A stretch of 64,000 nt of DNA, from the NCBI GenBank assembly GCA_024640225.1, contig JAHEFK010000004.1, forward strand, positions 21,012 through 85,011, read 5' to 3'. Below, one piece after another: positions 17,020 through 26,389 of this stretch (positions are counted from its first letter, which is position 1; each line of letters opens with the position of its first letter). A program made the position numbers and the translations under genes. Below the pieces are notes generated by a model that did not search any database, was not told the origin of the DNA, and worked only from the letters and a program-made list of their open reading frames with translations. Source of the DNA: Bacteroidota bacterium (lineage in GTDB: Bacteria; Bacteroidota; Bacteroidia; Chitinophagales; Chitinophagaceae).

Positions 17020-19044
17020 TTATCGAATCAGGGTTACGTTGCCAGATTTGGTCACCCTCATACCACTGATGCAGAATCCGTCTGCTTCCCAAACATAGAC
17101 TCCAAATCCACAAGGTTCGCCATTGAAAGTACCATCCCATGTTTTACTAACATCGGTAGTATAGAATACTTGTTTGCCCCAACGATCAAAAATTCTAAAG
17201 AAATTTAATTGAACTATTTGGTTATTCATGATTCCAAATTTATTTCCCCCATTTACACGTGTTTCTGGAGCAAAAGCATTGGGTAGGTTTAAATCGTTAC
17301 AAGTCACTTTTACAACAACTGTATCTTTACTTACACAACCCATAGCATTGGTTACGGTGAAATAATAGGTCATATCATAAGGAGGCAACACATGTGGCGT
17401 TGCAGTATTGCTTTCTGTCATGTAATCCGTAGGATACCAAGAATAGGTAAAATTAGGACCTAATGTAGTGCTTGGTCCACCCAAAATAGTGCGCGCACCA
17501 TCAAAGATGGTTCTGTCATTTCCCGCATCTGCCTTATTTTTACTTACCGCCACCGTAATAGCTGTATCTACAATACAACCATTAGGGAATGAAATAACAA
17601 CATGATAAGGAACGGTATATTCTGGATAAACATACGTCGTTAAGTTAGCCGTATCTGTAATATTATAATTTGGATACCAGCTATAATGATTGGCGTTAAA
17701 TGCCTGAGCCACTATATTAATGATATCACCTTGACAAATGGTAGTATCGTGGGTTAATGTTAAATCAGGAATTGGCAATACTACAATTGGTTTGCACAAC
17801 ACTTGAGAAGTAGGCATCCCTTCATCTATTGCACAATACATATTATAAATTCCTGCAGCATTGTACTTTATAGGTTTAGGATTCAATTCATACGCATTAG
17901 GGGCAAATGCATTATTACAACTTTCGAAACCAATTCGAGTTAAAGTAGAATCACTAACATTTGTTACGAAACCATAGATATTATCATGATCTCTTATGAA
18001 ATTAGAAATAGCACTTGGTTGTAGAAGATTACCAATATTAGACAAGTTGGTAAAGGTAAATCCTGCACCTAAATTAGAAGGCGTAAAGTCTGCTCTTACT
18101 AATTCGTGAGTAGCAGCATTAGTAATAAATGCATGATACGCACCGCAATCTTGCACTACTGAAATAGCGGTTGGGGTATTAAAGGTGCTTTGAGAAGCAA
18201 ATTGTGAAGCAAAGAAATTTGGATTCGCTAATTGATTATCTAGCAAAACCGTTGACAAGGTGTTATTTGCAGCATTGGTAACTACTAAATACCATTTGCC
18301 ATTGTCATAAATGCCCGACAAATCACTAGGCCCTGCAAATGAAAAACTTGGATTTCCTAAGTCCACTGCAGTTGGAGTAAGCTGAATATTATTACCGATA
18401 TCAAAACGCACTAAGGTACTCGTGCCAGTATTTACACAATACGCTGTCCAAATACCTGCATCGCGCGCAACAAACACACCTCTTGGATTGCTCATCACAC
18501 CACTAACATTACCATAATTAACGCCACTTGGAATACTATTTAAATCTGGTCCGAAGTTTACGCGTGCCATTGAAGAACTTGACGAATCGGCACCGCCCAC
18601 TACAAATACAAACCAATTTCCAAACTCATCTTGCACAGGATAAACACTATTGGTAAAAGCTGGAATGGTATTTTCAATCGTACCAAAATTAGTTACCGTA
18701 GGAATATTGGCCATGCTATTGCCAAATTCTAAACGTAAAAACTCTTGGGTTAAATTATTAACTACAAAGCCAAAATAATTATTGTTGCTCTTCACAATTT
18801 CAATGCCACTTGGATTGACCAAGTTGAAATTGTTTCCAATATTAACTCCTGTAGGCACATTGAGCATGTAACCAGAACAAAAACCCCAAAATATAGTAGA
18901 TGGATTGTAAGCCGAAAGATTACTTTTAATATATACGGGTTGGTTTACACATACCGTATCAGGTGCTGTAAACAACACTTGCGCATGAACGCTACCCACG
19001 ATAGACGCCCACAAAACGGAGACAATAAACAGCAGTTTCTTCAT
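17020..19044 (-). CDS. Exported propeller-like protein with type B T9SS sorting (CHU_C) domain
   Basis: Signal peptide (residues 1-21, ending VHA-Q). Residues about 50-375 are a repeat array: FGFVVNN (91), FVFVVGG (145), WTAYCVN (199), WYLVVTN (251), YHAFITN (303) and YGFVTN (358), spaced 52-54 residues and each followed by a 'RFDIGN'-like strand, which suggests a beta-propeller. Next come two Ig/PKD-like segments (about 420-580, each with a DTTICQGD or 'VTNAMGC' style cysteine pattern). The C-terminal segment with FRIFDRWGKQVFYTTD and TWDGTFNGEPCGFGVYVW is the gliding-motility-associated (CHU_C) domain used as a type B sorting signal. So it is probably secreted by T9SS to the surface or medium. 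674 residues; ligand unknown. Confidence 0.88.
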   Translation of the reverse strand: MKKLLFIVSVLWASIVGSVHAQVLFTAPDTVCVNQPVYIKSNLSAYNPSTIFWGFCSGYMLNVPTGVNIGNNFNLVNPSGIEIVKSNNNYFGFVVNNLTQEFLRLEFGNSMANIPTVTNFGTIENTIPAFTNSVYPVQDEFGNWFVFVVGGADSSSSSMARVNFGPDLNSIPSGVNYGNVSGVMSNPRGVFVARDAGIWTAYCVNTGTSTLVRFDIGNNIQLTPTAVDLGNPSFSFAGPSDLSGIYDNGKWYLVVTNAANNTLSTVLLDNQLANPNFFASQFASQSTFNTPTAISVVQDCGAYHAFITNAATHELVRADFTPSNLGAGFTFTNLSNIGNLLQPSAISNFIRDHDNIYGFVTNVSDSTLTRIGFESCNNAFAPNAYELNPKPIKYNAAGIYNMYCAIDEGMPTSQVLCKPIVVLPIPDLTLTHDTTICQGDIINIVAQAFNANHYSWYPNYNITDTANLTTYVYPEYTVPYHVVISFPNGCIVDTAITVAVSKNKADAGNDRTIFDGARTILGGPSTTLGPNFTYSWYPTDYMTESNTATPHVLPPYDMTYYFTVTNAMGCVSKDTVVVKVTCNDLNLPNAFAPETRVNGGNKFGIMNNQIVQLNFFRIFDRWGKQVFYTTDVSKTWDGTFNGEPCGFGVYVWEADGFCISGMRVTKSGNVTLIR

Positions 19045-19165
19045 ATATTCGTATTGCTATTTCAAAATATTAAATGCTAATATAAGGAAATCATTAAAAC
19101 TTTTCTAATTAAAGTGTTTTTTTATTTAAATATTCCTATTATTTTTAATCAAATAATCAAAACCA

Positions 19166-21343
19166 ATGAACTCCAAAATCAACCCTTCGTATTTTATTAA
19201 GACCGCCTTACTGTGTATTTTAGTTGGCTTTTCATCCTTATCATTTGCAAAAAAGGGCATGTGGATGCCTCCTAACTTAGGTTTGAAAGAAAGTGACTTG
19301 AAAAAAATGGGGTTAAAAATACCTATTTCAAAACTTTATAATGATCAGCAAACAGGTATCAATCAAGCGGTGGTTATTTTTGATAAAGGCTGCACGGGTG
19401 AAGTGATTTCATCTAATGGGTTGATATTAACCAATCACCATTGTGGGTACAGTGCGGTTCAAAAAATCAGTAGCGCTACAAAAGATTATTTTGCAAACGG
19501 CTTTTGGGCTAAAAATCAGCAAGAAGAAATTCCTTGTCCCGGCTTAACGGTAACATTTGTAAGGAAAATGGTTAATGTAACCGACTTGATATTATACGAA
19601 ATTTACCCTGCAATGAAAAACGAAGAACGCGATAGTATTGTGGATGCTCGTATTCGCGGGTTAGAAAAAGGATATCGCTACACTACACACTTAGATGCAC
19701 AAATAAAGCCTTTTTTTAATGGCAATGAATATTGGGTTACTGTATCTGAAACCTATACGGATGTTCGTCTAGTTGGATTTCCTCAAAATGGCATTGGAGC
19801 TTTTGGCGGAGATACTGATAATTGGATGTGGCCAAGACACACGGGCGATTTTAGTTTGTTTAGAGTGTATGCTAATAAGCAAAACAAACCTGCAAGTTAT
19901 GCCAAAAACAATAAGGCCTATAAAACAACTAATTTCTTAACTATAAACGCAAAAGGAATCAAAGAGGGTGATTTCACCATGGTTTATGGTTTCCCTGGTA
20001 CAACCCAAAATTATATTTCTTCTTATCAATTAGCACAAATTCAAAATATCATTGACCCTATTCGTATTCAAGCTCGTACGGCTCGACTAGAAGCGATGAC
20101 CCAAAAAATGAATGCCGATCGAAGTGTGTTTTTGAAATATACGGCTAAAAGAGCAAGCATTGCAAATGGTTGGAAAAAATGGCAAGGAGAATTGAAAGGC
20201 TTACAACAAAATCATGTCTTAGATAAAAAAAGAGATCAAGAAACTCGTTTCATGACCTGGCTCAATCTACATTTAATGGATAGCTCCGTATCGGGCAAAG
20301 CTTCAGAAATTTTACAAGCTATGGACGCTGTTTGTAATGCTGCCAATCAAAGTATAAAAACCGACGAGTATATTAAAGAGGCGGTATTAAGCATTGAGCT
20401 CATTCAACAAGGCCAATTATTAGAAAAAGTTAGAAAAACGATAAGCGCTTTAAAAGGAAATGCATTAAGAGATTCATTAGCCATTTTAAAAGCTAATTAT
20501 TTAGCATTTGAAAAAGATTTTGACCCAGCAACGGACGCTGCCGTATTTAGCGCGTTAATGCCCTTATACTTCAAAAATTGTGCGGGTAAAATGCCTAAAG
20601 AATTTATCAATCAATACAACCAATACAGTGCACAATTTGGGAAATGGTCAAAAGGCCTATATGAAAGAAGTTTACTATCAAACAAAGCTGATTTTATAGC
20701 CTTTTTAGACACTGAAAAACCTTCTTTAGAAACTATTACTAACGATCCCGCATTAAAATTATACAATGCCATAACAGATTATAGAGCAGTAAAAATCAAT
20801 CCTTCATTAGCCACCTATAATCAATCAATGCGCTATTGGAATCGACTATACACCTACAATACGCTTCTAATGGGAAGCCGCGCAGATTTTGCACCAGATG
20901 CAAATTTCACCCAACGATTAACCTATGGAACCGTTAAAGGGATGGACCCTGAAGGCGATGCTGGTTATAGCTTTCAAACTTTTTTAGACGAAGCTATTGC
21001 AAAAGACAATCCAAACGTAGAAGAATTTAAAGTGCCAGAACAACTAAAAGCATTACAGGCAAAAAAAGATTTTGGCAAATGGGGTGAAAACAACCGCATG
21101 CCTATTGCGTTTATAGCTAGTAATCACACCTCTGGCGGTAACTCAGGAAGCCCTGTGTTAAACGCAAAAGGAGAATTGATTGGCACCAACTTTGATCGCG
21201 TGTGGGAAGGCACTATGAGTGATTTGTATTACGATGCTTCAATTTGCAGAAACATCACATTGGATGTTCGTTACACCTTGTTTATTATTGAAAAAATGGG
21301 CAATGCTTCCTGGTTGTTTAAAGAAATGAAAATAATTAAGTAG
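19166..21343 (+). CDS. S46 family dipeptidyl-peptidase, DPP11-like
   Basis: Periplasmic serine exopeptidase that removes dipeptides from the N-terminus of peptides. Signal peptide about residues 1-28 (ending SFA). The catalytic His is in LILTNHHCGYSAVQ (His91/92), the Asp probably in the GGDTDNWMWPRHTGDF region, and the nucleophile is Ser660 (GGNSGSPV). Eighteen residues after the Ser is Arg678 in FDRVWEGTMSD. In this family an Arg at that position marks DPP11 (Asp/Glu-specific), a Gly marks DPP7 (hydrophobic), so I infer acidic specificity. 725 residues, normal. Its own terminator follows. It feeds peptide nutrition typical of Bacteroidota. Confidence 0.93.
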   Translation: MNSKINPSYFIKTALLCILVGFSSLSFAKKGMWMPPNLGLKESDLKKMGLKIPISKLYNDQQTGINQAVVIFDKGCTGEVISSNGLILTNHHCGYSAVQKISSATKDYFANGFWAKNQQEEIPCPGLTVTFVRKMVNVTDLILYEIYPAMKNEERDSIVDARIRGLEKGYRYTTHLDAQIKPFFNGNEYWVTVSETYTDVRLVGFPQNGIGAFGGDTDNWMWPRHTGDFSLFRVYANKQNKPASYAKNNKAYKTTNFLTINAKGIKEGDFTMVYGFPGTTQNYISSYQLAQIQNIIDPIRIQARTARLEAMTQKMNADRSVFLKYTAKRASIANGWKKWQGELKGLQQNHVLDKKRDQETRFMTWLNLHLMDSSVSGKASEILQAMDAVCNAANQSIKTDEYIKEAVLSIELIQQGQLLEKVRKTISALKGNALRDSLAILKANYLAFEKDFDPATDAAVFSALMPLYFKNCAGKMPKEFINQYNQYSAQFGKWSKGLYERSLLSNKADFIAFLDTEKPSLETITNDPALKLYNAITDYRAVKINPSLATYNQSMRYWNRLYTYNTLLMGSRADFAPDANFTQRLTYGTVKGMDPEGDAGYSFQTFLDEAIAKDNPNVEEFKVPEQLKALQAKKDFGKWGENNRMPIAFIASNHTSGGNSGSPVLNAKGELIGTNFDRVWEGTMSDLYYDASICRNITLDVRYTLFIIEKMGNASWLFKEMKIIK

Positions 21344-21364
21344 TTCCATCAACAATAATTTTTT

Positions 21365-21399
21365 AAAAAAAACACGTAGTTATTCTACGTGTTTTTTTT
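21365..21399 (+). terminator. Intrinsic terminator after the S46 peptidase gene
   Basis: Perfect 15-bp inverted repeat (A run plus CACGTAG, loop TTATT, CTACGTG plus T run), 21 bp after the stop codon. Confidence 0.88.
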
Positions 21400-21420
21400 G
21401 TATTTTGCATTACTGTTTTT

Positions 21421-21954
21421 ATGAAAAAAATAAACCTTAATTTGTTACTTGTCATACTAATTTCTTTTTTATTAGAAATGCCAACTGCCTATGCCGTTAA
21501 CCTCAAAACTCCAATAAAAAAAGATAAGCAGCTATTGATTTTTGAAGCAACTTCACAAACTATTTTTCAAGGCAGAAAAGAAACAAATCCAATGCAAGAG
21601 TTTTTAATGCTTGCAAAATGGCAACAAACATATGCTGCAAGTGAATTTTACTTCAAATCAAATACTATATGGAGAGTTGTAAGAGTCAGAAAAATAAATC
21701 ACTACAACAATAAATTGCCAGCCCAACCCAATGATGCAGTCATCGGCTCATCTTATTACAATGCACAACAACTACTTATGGACAGCATTGCTAAAAATGA
21801 CAGTATTGAGCTGTATCCCATGCCTAATGGGCGCTATAAAATACCTCACTTTTTCAATAAACTTCCCAAACAATGTATCGTATACTACCATAACTTTGTA
21901 TGGTATTATACTCCAATTCAATTCAAACAATTACCTACCGTTATAACTCCTTAA
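21421..21954 (+). CDS. Small secreted protein of unknown function
   Basis: I do not recognise it. 177 residues with a signal peptide (about 1-25, ending AYA-V). The mature part is rich in Tyr, Asn and Gln, has a central conserved-looking segment (QEFLMLAKWQQTYAASEFYF) and no cysteines that would suggest disulfides apart from one near the C-terminus. It ends 1 bp before the ATG of the large Asp-box protein and starts right after the S46 terminator, so it probably shares a transcript with the Asp-box gene. A second frame inside (21731-21946) is a shadow. Confidence 0.65.
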   Translation: MKKINLNLLLVILISFLLEMPTAYAVNLKTPIKKDKQLLIFEATSQTIFQGRKETNPMQEFLMLAKWQQTYAASEFYFKSNTIWRVVRVRKINHYNNKLPAQPNDAVIGSSYYNAQQLLMDSIAKNDSIELYPMPNGRYKIPHFFNKLPKQCIVYYHNFVWYYTPIQFKQLPTVITP

Positions 21955-21955
21955 C

Positions 21956-24598
21956 ATGAAAAAACTACTTTGCCTTTTCGGGCTTGCTTTAATAAGTGAA
22001 TTAGCACTTGCTCAAGATTGGCTGCAAACTAACAATGGCGCAACAAGAAGCTTAAAAGATATCCTTAACTTTCAAGAAGAGCTAAAAGCTAAAAACCAAT
22101 CATTAAATAAGAAAGAGGAGGAAGAAGAGGAGGATAAAGAATTTATTGCGGAAGGCAAGAACTATCACTTCGATAGATGGAAATGGTATTGGGAACAACA
22201 TACAGATACCAACGGAAATTTAGTTGGCCCTGCTGCAAAACAAAGCGCATGGAATAGTATGCAAGCGCAAAAAGCGAAAAGAAATCAACTTTCAAAAACA
22301 ACTTCTGGATTTGACAATTGGTCTTTTCAAGGGCCCAACAACTCTGCTGCTAACGGTAAAGGAATTGGAAGAATCAACACCATCGCATTTCACCCTACGG
22401 AAGTCAATACCTTTTGGATCGGTTCTGCTGGTGGCGGACCATGGAAAACAACCGATGGAGGTTTGTCATGGGCACCCGTATATAGCAATATAGCTACTTT
22501 AGGTGTTTCGGATATTGAATTTAACCCTTTAAATCCTTCTAGTATTTTTATATGCACTGGTGATAGAGATGCTGGCGACAATTATAGTATTGGCGTCATT
22601 AAATCTACGAATGGAGGTTTGAGTTGGGATACTACAGGATTCAAATACAATGCAAGTCAATTAAAACTAACCAATGATTTAGCTATAAATTATCTAGACA
22701 CCAACAAAATGCTTCTAGCAACATCTGAAGGCATTTTTAAATCTACAGACGGTGGTGCTACATGGACACTTAAAACAACGGGACATTACAAACAAATTCA
22801 ATATAATGTTGCCGACACAGCATTGGTTTTAGCTTCTGGCTACAATGACCAATCTGGCAACTTTGTACTGGGCACTGTATTTTATAGCACAAATGGAGGT
22901 AATAACTGGCAAGCTGCAACAGGTATTACAGGAGGCAAACGTGCCGTATTTGGCCAAACTATTGCAGCGCCTAATTGCATTAAAGCAATAGTGAGTAAAA
23001 CTTCTGATTACGGATTAGATGCCATTTATGCTTCATCCGATTCTGGCAAAACTTTTAGAGTAGTAATGACCGATAGCTCATGTGCAAAAAATATTTTAGC
23101 AAATTCTGCAAATGGGAATGCGTGTAGTGGACAAGGTTGGTATGACTTATCCTTAACGGTTAGTCCACTAGACACCAATAAGATTATTGTAGGTGGTGTA
23201 AATACTTGGTATAGTATTAACGGAGGAAAGAAATGGAATCTAGCAAACCAATGGGCAGGTACTGTACCAGGTATTAAAACAGTACATGCCGACAAGCACT
23301 ATCATATTTACCATCCTCTAAATCCAACTACATTATTTGAATGTAATGATGGAGGGGTTTATAAATCTTCCGATGCTACACATCAAATCTGGACTGACTT
23401 AAGCAATGGATTAGGCATCACTCAATTTTATAGAATGGCGCTAAGTCCTGTAAATAATTTTGTTATTGGAGGCGCACAAGATAACGGGTCTAAAAAAATT
23501 GCTCCTAATTTTATTGTTGGCGACTTGACTGGTGGAGATGGTATGGATTGCCAAATGCATAATAGCAAACCTAATATATTCTTTACGTCCCTTTATTATG
23601 GAGCACTATACCGAACAACCAATAGTGGTGGCAACTTCGCTACAATTTCTAATAATATACCTGGCAATCCAACAGGTGATTGGGTTACTCCATTTGCATT
23701 GTGCACTATAGACAATGACATCATGGTAGCAGGCTATCAAAAAGTATACGCTTCGCAAGATAATGGCACGACTTGGTCTGCTATATCACCAAATATAGTT
23801 AGTGGCTCTTCCTACATTAAGAAAATTGCTATCGCCGATCAGAATCCAAATTATATTTATGTAACTATTGGAACGAGCGTAGTACGTTATACTACCGATA
23901 TGGGTGCTACACCTACCGCAGCATGGAAATATATTTATGCACCATCAAGTGCAAGATTGAATGATGTATGCGTAGATCCAAGTGATCCTAAAATAATATA
24001 TGTTGTTTCGAGTGGCTACGGTACTAATTACAGAATGGGTAAATACAATGGCAATGATTCTACTTGGACATGGATGAATGCCGGATTGCCAAATGTACCT
24101 GCAAATAGCATCGAAGTTGATTCTAACACTCATACATTATACTTGGCTAATGATATTGGAGTATACTACAAAGACACCAGCATGAGTGCTTGGATGCCGT
24201 TCAATACTAATTTACCTAATGTGGAAGTTACCGACTTAGATATTAACTATGCTACCAATGAGATTTGGGCAAGCACCTATGGTAGAGGTATTTGGAAATC
24301 ACCAATCGGATTTCCAACAAGCATTTCTGTTGTTCCTTTCTTAACAGACCAATTGCAAGTAGCTCCTAATCCATCGAATGGTGCATTTACTATTTCTGCA
24401 AAAGACGAACTAAAAGAAAATAGTTATTATGTTTATCTCTATGATGTAACGGGTAAACTATGTTTTAGTGAATTGATAACTAACCAACAAGGTAATTTGC
24501 AAATACAAACTAATGGTTTAGCTAAAGGCCAATACATAGTGGAACTGACTACATCCAATCATGTTACTGTAAACAGAACAAAAATTATAATTTACTAA
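21956..24598 (+). CDS. Secreted Asp-box (sortilin/Vps10-like) repeat protein with type A T9SS sorting domain
   Basis: Signal peptide 1-19 (ALA-Q), then an acidic run of six Glu (54-59), then a long array of Asp-box hairpins: KTTDGGLSW, KSTNGGLSW, KSTDGGATW, YSTNGGNNW, ASSDSGKTF, YSINGGKKW, ASQDNGTTW. These cap beta-propeller blades as in sortilin and some glycosidases. The last 80 residues (VAPNPSNGAFTIS ... GLAKGQYIVEL) are a type A T9SS sorting domain, so the protein is exported and probably attached to the surface. 880 residues. Bacteroidota genomes call such proteins 'glycosyl hydrolase', but I see no sialidase or xyloglucanase catalytic signature, so activity is open. Directly downstream of the small secreted gene. 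Confidence 0.85.
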   Translation: MKKLLCLFGLALISELALAQDWLQTNNGATRSLKDILNFQEELKAKNQSLNKKEEEEEEDKEFIAEGKNYHFDRWKWYWEQHTDTNGNLVGPAAKQSAWNSMQAQKAKRNQLSKTTSGFDNWSFQGPNNSAANGKGIGRINTIAFHPTEVNTFWIGSAGGGPWKTTDGGLSWAPVYSNIATLGVSDIEFNPLNPSSIFICTGDRDAGDNYSIGVIKSTNGGLSWDTTGFKYNASQLKLTNDLAINYLDTNKMLLATSEGIFKSTDGGATWTLKTTGHYKQIQYNVADTALVLASGYNDQSGNFVLGTVFYSTNGGNNWQAATGITGGKRAVFGQTIAAPNCIKAIVSKTSDYGLDAIYASSDSGKTFRVVMTDSSCAKNILANSANGNACSGQGWYDLSLTVSPLDTNKIIVGGVNTWYSINGGKKWNLANQWAGTVPGIKTVHADKHYHIYHPLNPTTLFECNDGGVYKSSDATHQIWTDLSNGLGITQFYRMALSPVNNFVIGGAQDNGSKKIAPNFIVGDLTGGDGMDCQMHNSKPNIFFTSLYYGALYRTTNSGGNFATISNNIPGNPTGDWVTPFALCTIDNDIMVAGYQKVYASQDNGTTWSAISPNIVSGSSYIKKIAIADQNPNYIYVTIGTSVVRYTTDMGATPTAAWKYIYAPSSARLNDVCVDPSDPKIIYVVSSGYGTNYRMGKYNGNDSTWTWMNAGLPNVPANSIEVDSNTHTLYLANDIGVYYKDTSMSAWMPFNTNLPNVEVTDLDINYATNEIWASTYGRGIWKSPIGFPTSISVVPFLTDQLQVAPNPSNGAFTISAKDELKENSYYVYLYDVTGKLCFSELITNQQGNLQIQTNGLAKGQYIVELTTSNHVTVNRTKIIIY

Positions 24599-24611
24599 AG
24601 TATATAACTAT

Positions 24612-24646
24612 AAAAAAAAGCGAGTGCTCAGGCACTCGTTTTTTTT
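24612..24646. terminator. Bidirectional terminator between the Asp-box gene and recN
   Basis: A run, CGAGTGC (24621-24627), loop TCAG, GCACTCG (24632-24638), T run. It lies between convergent stops and can serve both strands. Confidence 0.88.
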
Positions 24647-26306
24647 ATAAACTCAATAATTCCTTGGCCGTAAGCACAGCTGTATCGCTTGGGTTTTCTC
24701 CTCCAATCATTTTGGCAATAGCTACAATGCGCTCATCCTGATTCAACACCTTCATTTGCGTACGAACCGCACCTGCATTATTTTCTTCTTTATAAACATA
24801 AAAATGCGCATCTCCTTTTGCTGCAACTTGCGGCTGATGGGTAATGCAAATTAATTGATGATGCAATGCTAATTGTTTTAACAAAGCACCTACTTGCTTT
24901 GCTGCTTCACCGGAGATACCCGTATCTACTTCATCAAAAATTAAAGTAGGTAACGCCAAGGCTGCGGCTGTTTGTGATTTTAAACAAAGCATGATCCTAC
25001 TCATTTCTCCACCCGAAGCGGCCTTATGTAATGGTAAAAATTGCCCGCTCTTATTGGCATCTAGCAAAAACTGCACAGCATCATTTCCGTATGTATTGTA
25101 TTGATCATTAGAATCGATTCGCACTTTAAAACGTGCATTAGGCATACCTACAGCACTTAAAAGTGTATTGGTTGCTTGCTCAAATGTAGCAATCACACCT
25201 ACTCTACCTTCATGAATTAACGAGGCTACATTACTTACTTCTGAAGTTAAAGCAGCAAGTTCTTTTTGCAACGTCTCTATTTGAACATGTATATGCTCCG
25301 ATGCTCCAACAGATGCTTGCAATTGTTTTTGAATTGCCAATAACTCATCTGTAGTAGTTACTTGATGTTTCTTTAATAATTTATATCCCAAATCTACACG
25401 CTCTTGCAATTGCTCCAAGGCTGCAGGATTTAAACTAATACTATCTTGTAAACTGCTCAATTCAGTTGCTATATCTTTAAGCTCAATATAAGCAGATTCG
25501 ACACGTTCTGTAATTGGTGCAACTTTCGGATACACGGCATGAATACCCTGCAATTGCTGAAGTACTTTTTTCAGTTCTAAATTTAACGCTTGATCACTTT
25601 CCAATAATGCATGTTGCGCATATTGCAACGCTTGTTGTATGCGCTCAACATTTGAAAGCTCTTTCAATTGATTTGCCAATTCCTCAATTTCCATCGATTT
25701 GAAATTAGCCTCTACTAGCTCATTTAATAAAAAAGAATTATAGGCAAATTCTTTATCCCAATTCGCTTGTTGCGTTTGCAATTGTTGCAATTGCTGTTGT
25801 GTTTTTTTGTAAACACTAAATAATTTTTGATAGGATTGTAACAAGGTGGCATGCTGTGCTAAGGCATCTATAATATCAATTTGAAAAGTATCTTGTTCTA
25901 ATGCCAAATGACCAAACTGTTGTTGCAAATCCACCAAAAAAGGAGTCAACTCATTTAATACTTGCAAGGTCACCGGAGTATCATTTATGAAAGCACGCGA
26001 TTTGCCTGATACTGCTATTTCGCGTCGAATAATACAAATAGGCTCTATCTCTAAATCATGCGCTTGCAATTGCAATTTAAATGCTTCATTTTTTGCAACA
26101 TCAAAATAGCCTTCTACTACACATTTTTCTTCTTTGTTAATCAACACCGAAGTATCTGCTCTTTCTCCTAAAATTAAAGATAAAGCTCCCAATACAATAC
26201 TCTTTCCAGCACCTGTTTCTCCGGTGATGGTATTTAAATGAGCATCTGGCAGTAATGTCAAATGATCAATAATAGCATAATTATGAATAAGTAATTTCTG
26301 AAGCAT
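24645..26306 (-). CDS. recN: DNA repair protein RecN
   Basis: SMC-like ATPase used in double-strand break repair. Walker A GETGAGKS is near the N-terminus (in the segment after DAHLNTIT), a long coiled-coil arm rich in Gln and Leu spans about 150-370, and the C-terminal head has the signature ASGGEMSRIMLCLK and Walker B LPTLIFDEVDTGISGEAA, followed by the H-loop region (QLICITHQPQVAAKGDAHF). 553 residues, normal. Single gene with a full promoter: TATTTTTG at 26325-26332 on the minus strand. Confidence 0.96.
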   Translation of the reverse strand: MLQKLLIHNYAIIDHLTLLPDAHLNTITGETGAGKSIVLGALSLILGERADTSVLINKEEKCVVEGYFDVAKNEAFKLQLQAHDLEIEPICIIRREIAVSGKSRAFINDTPVTLQVLNELTPFLVDLQQQFGHLALEQDTFQIDIIDALAQHATLLQSYQKLFSVYKKTQQQLQQLQTQQANWDKEFAYNSFLLNELVEANFKSMEIEELANQLKELSNVERIQQALQYAQHALLESDQALNLELKKVLQQLQGIHAVYPKVAPITERVESAYIELKDIATELSSLQDSISLNPAALEQLQERVDLGYKLLKKHQVTTTDELLAIQKQLQASVGASEHIHVQIETLQKELAALTSEVSNVASLIHEGRVGVIATFEQATNTLLSAVGMPNARFKVRIDSNDQYNTYGNDAVQFLLDANKSGQFLPLHKAASGGEMSRIMLCLKSQTAAALALPTLIFDEVDTGISGEAAKQVGALLKQLALHHQLICITHQPQVAAKGDAHFYVYKEENNAGAVRTQMKVLNQDERIVAIAKMIGGENPSDTAVLTAKELLSL

Positions 26307-26324
26307 AGTAAGTTAGAGTCGCTA

Positions 26325-26355
26325 CAAAAATACATAAGAATTCAACAATCTTCAA
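26325..26355 (-). promoter_or_regulatory. Promoter for recN
   Basis: On the minus strand TTG (26353-26355), 20 bp, TATTTTTG (26325-26332), then 18 bp to the recN ATG. Divergent to the next promoter; the two share a 72-bp spacer. Confidence 0.55.
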
Positions 26356-26378
26356 TCGAAAACTTATTGAATTATGCC

Positions 26379-26386
26379 TACTTTTG
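26379..26386 (+). promoter_or_regulatory. -7 element for the RlmI-like gene (leaderless)
   Basis: TACTTTTG ends 3 bp before the ATG at 26390. Transcription from it would start at or within the start codon, so the mRNA should have no 5' leader. Confidence 0.5.
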
Positions 26387-26389
26387 CAC

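Noticed and set aside
21401..21409. TATTTTG-like element before the small secreted gene
   Set aside because: Spacing inside the element is one base short of TAnnTTTG; a similar one lies before the 27614 gene, but I cannot support either as a promoter.
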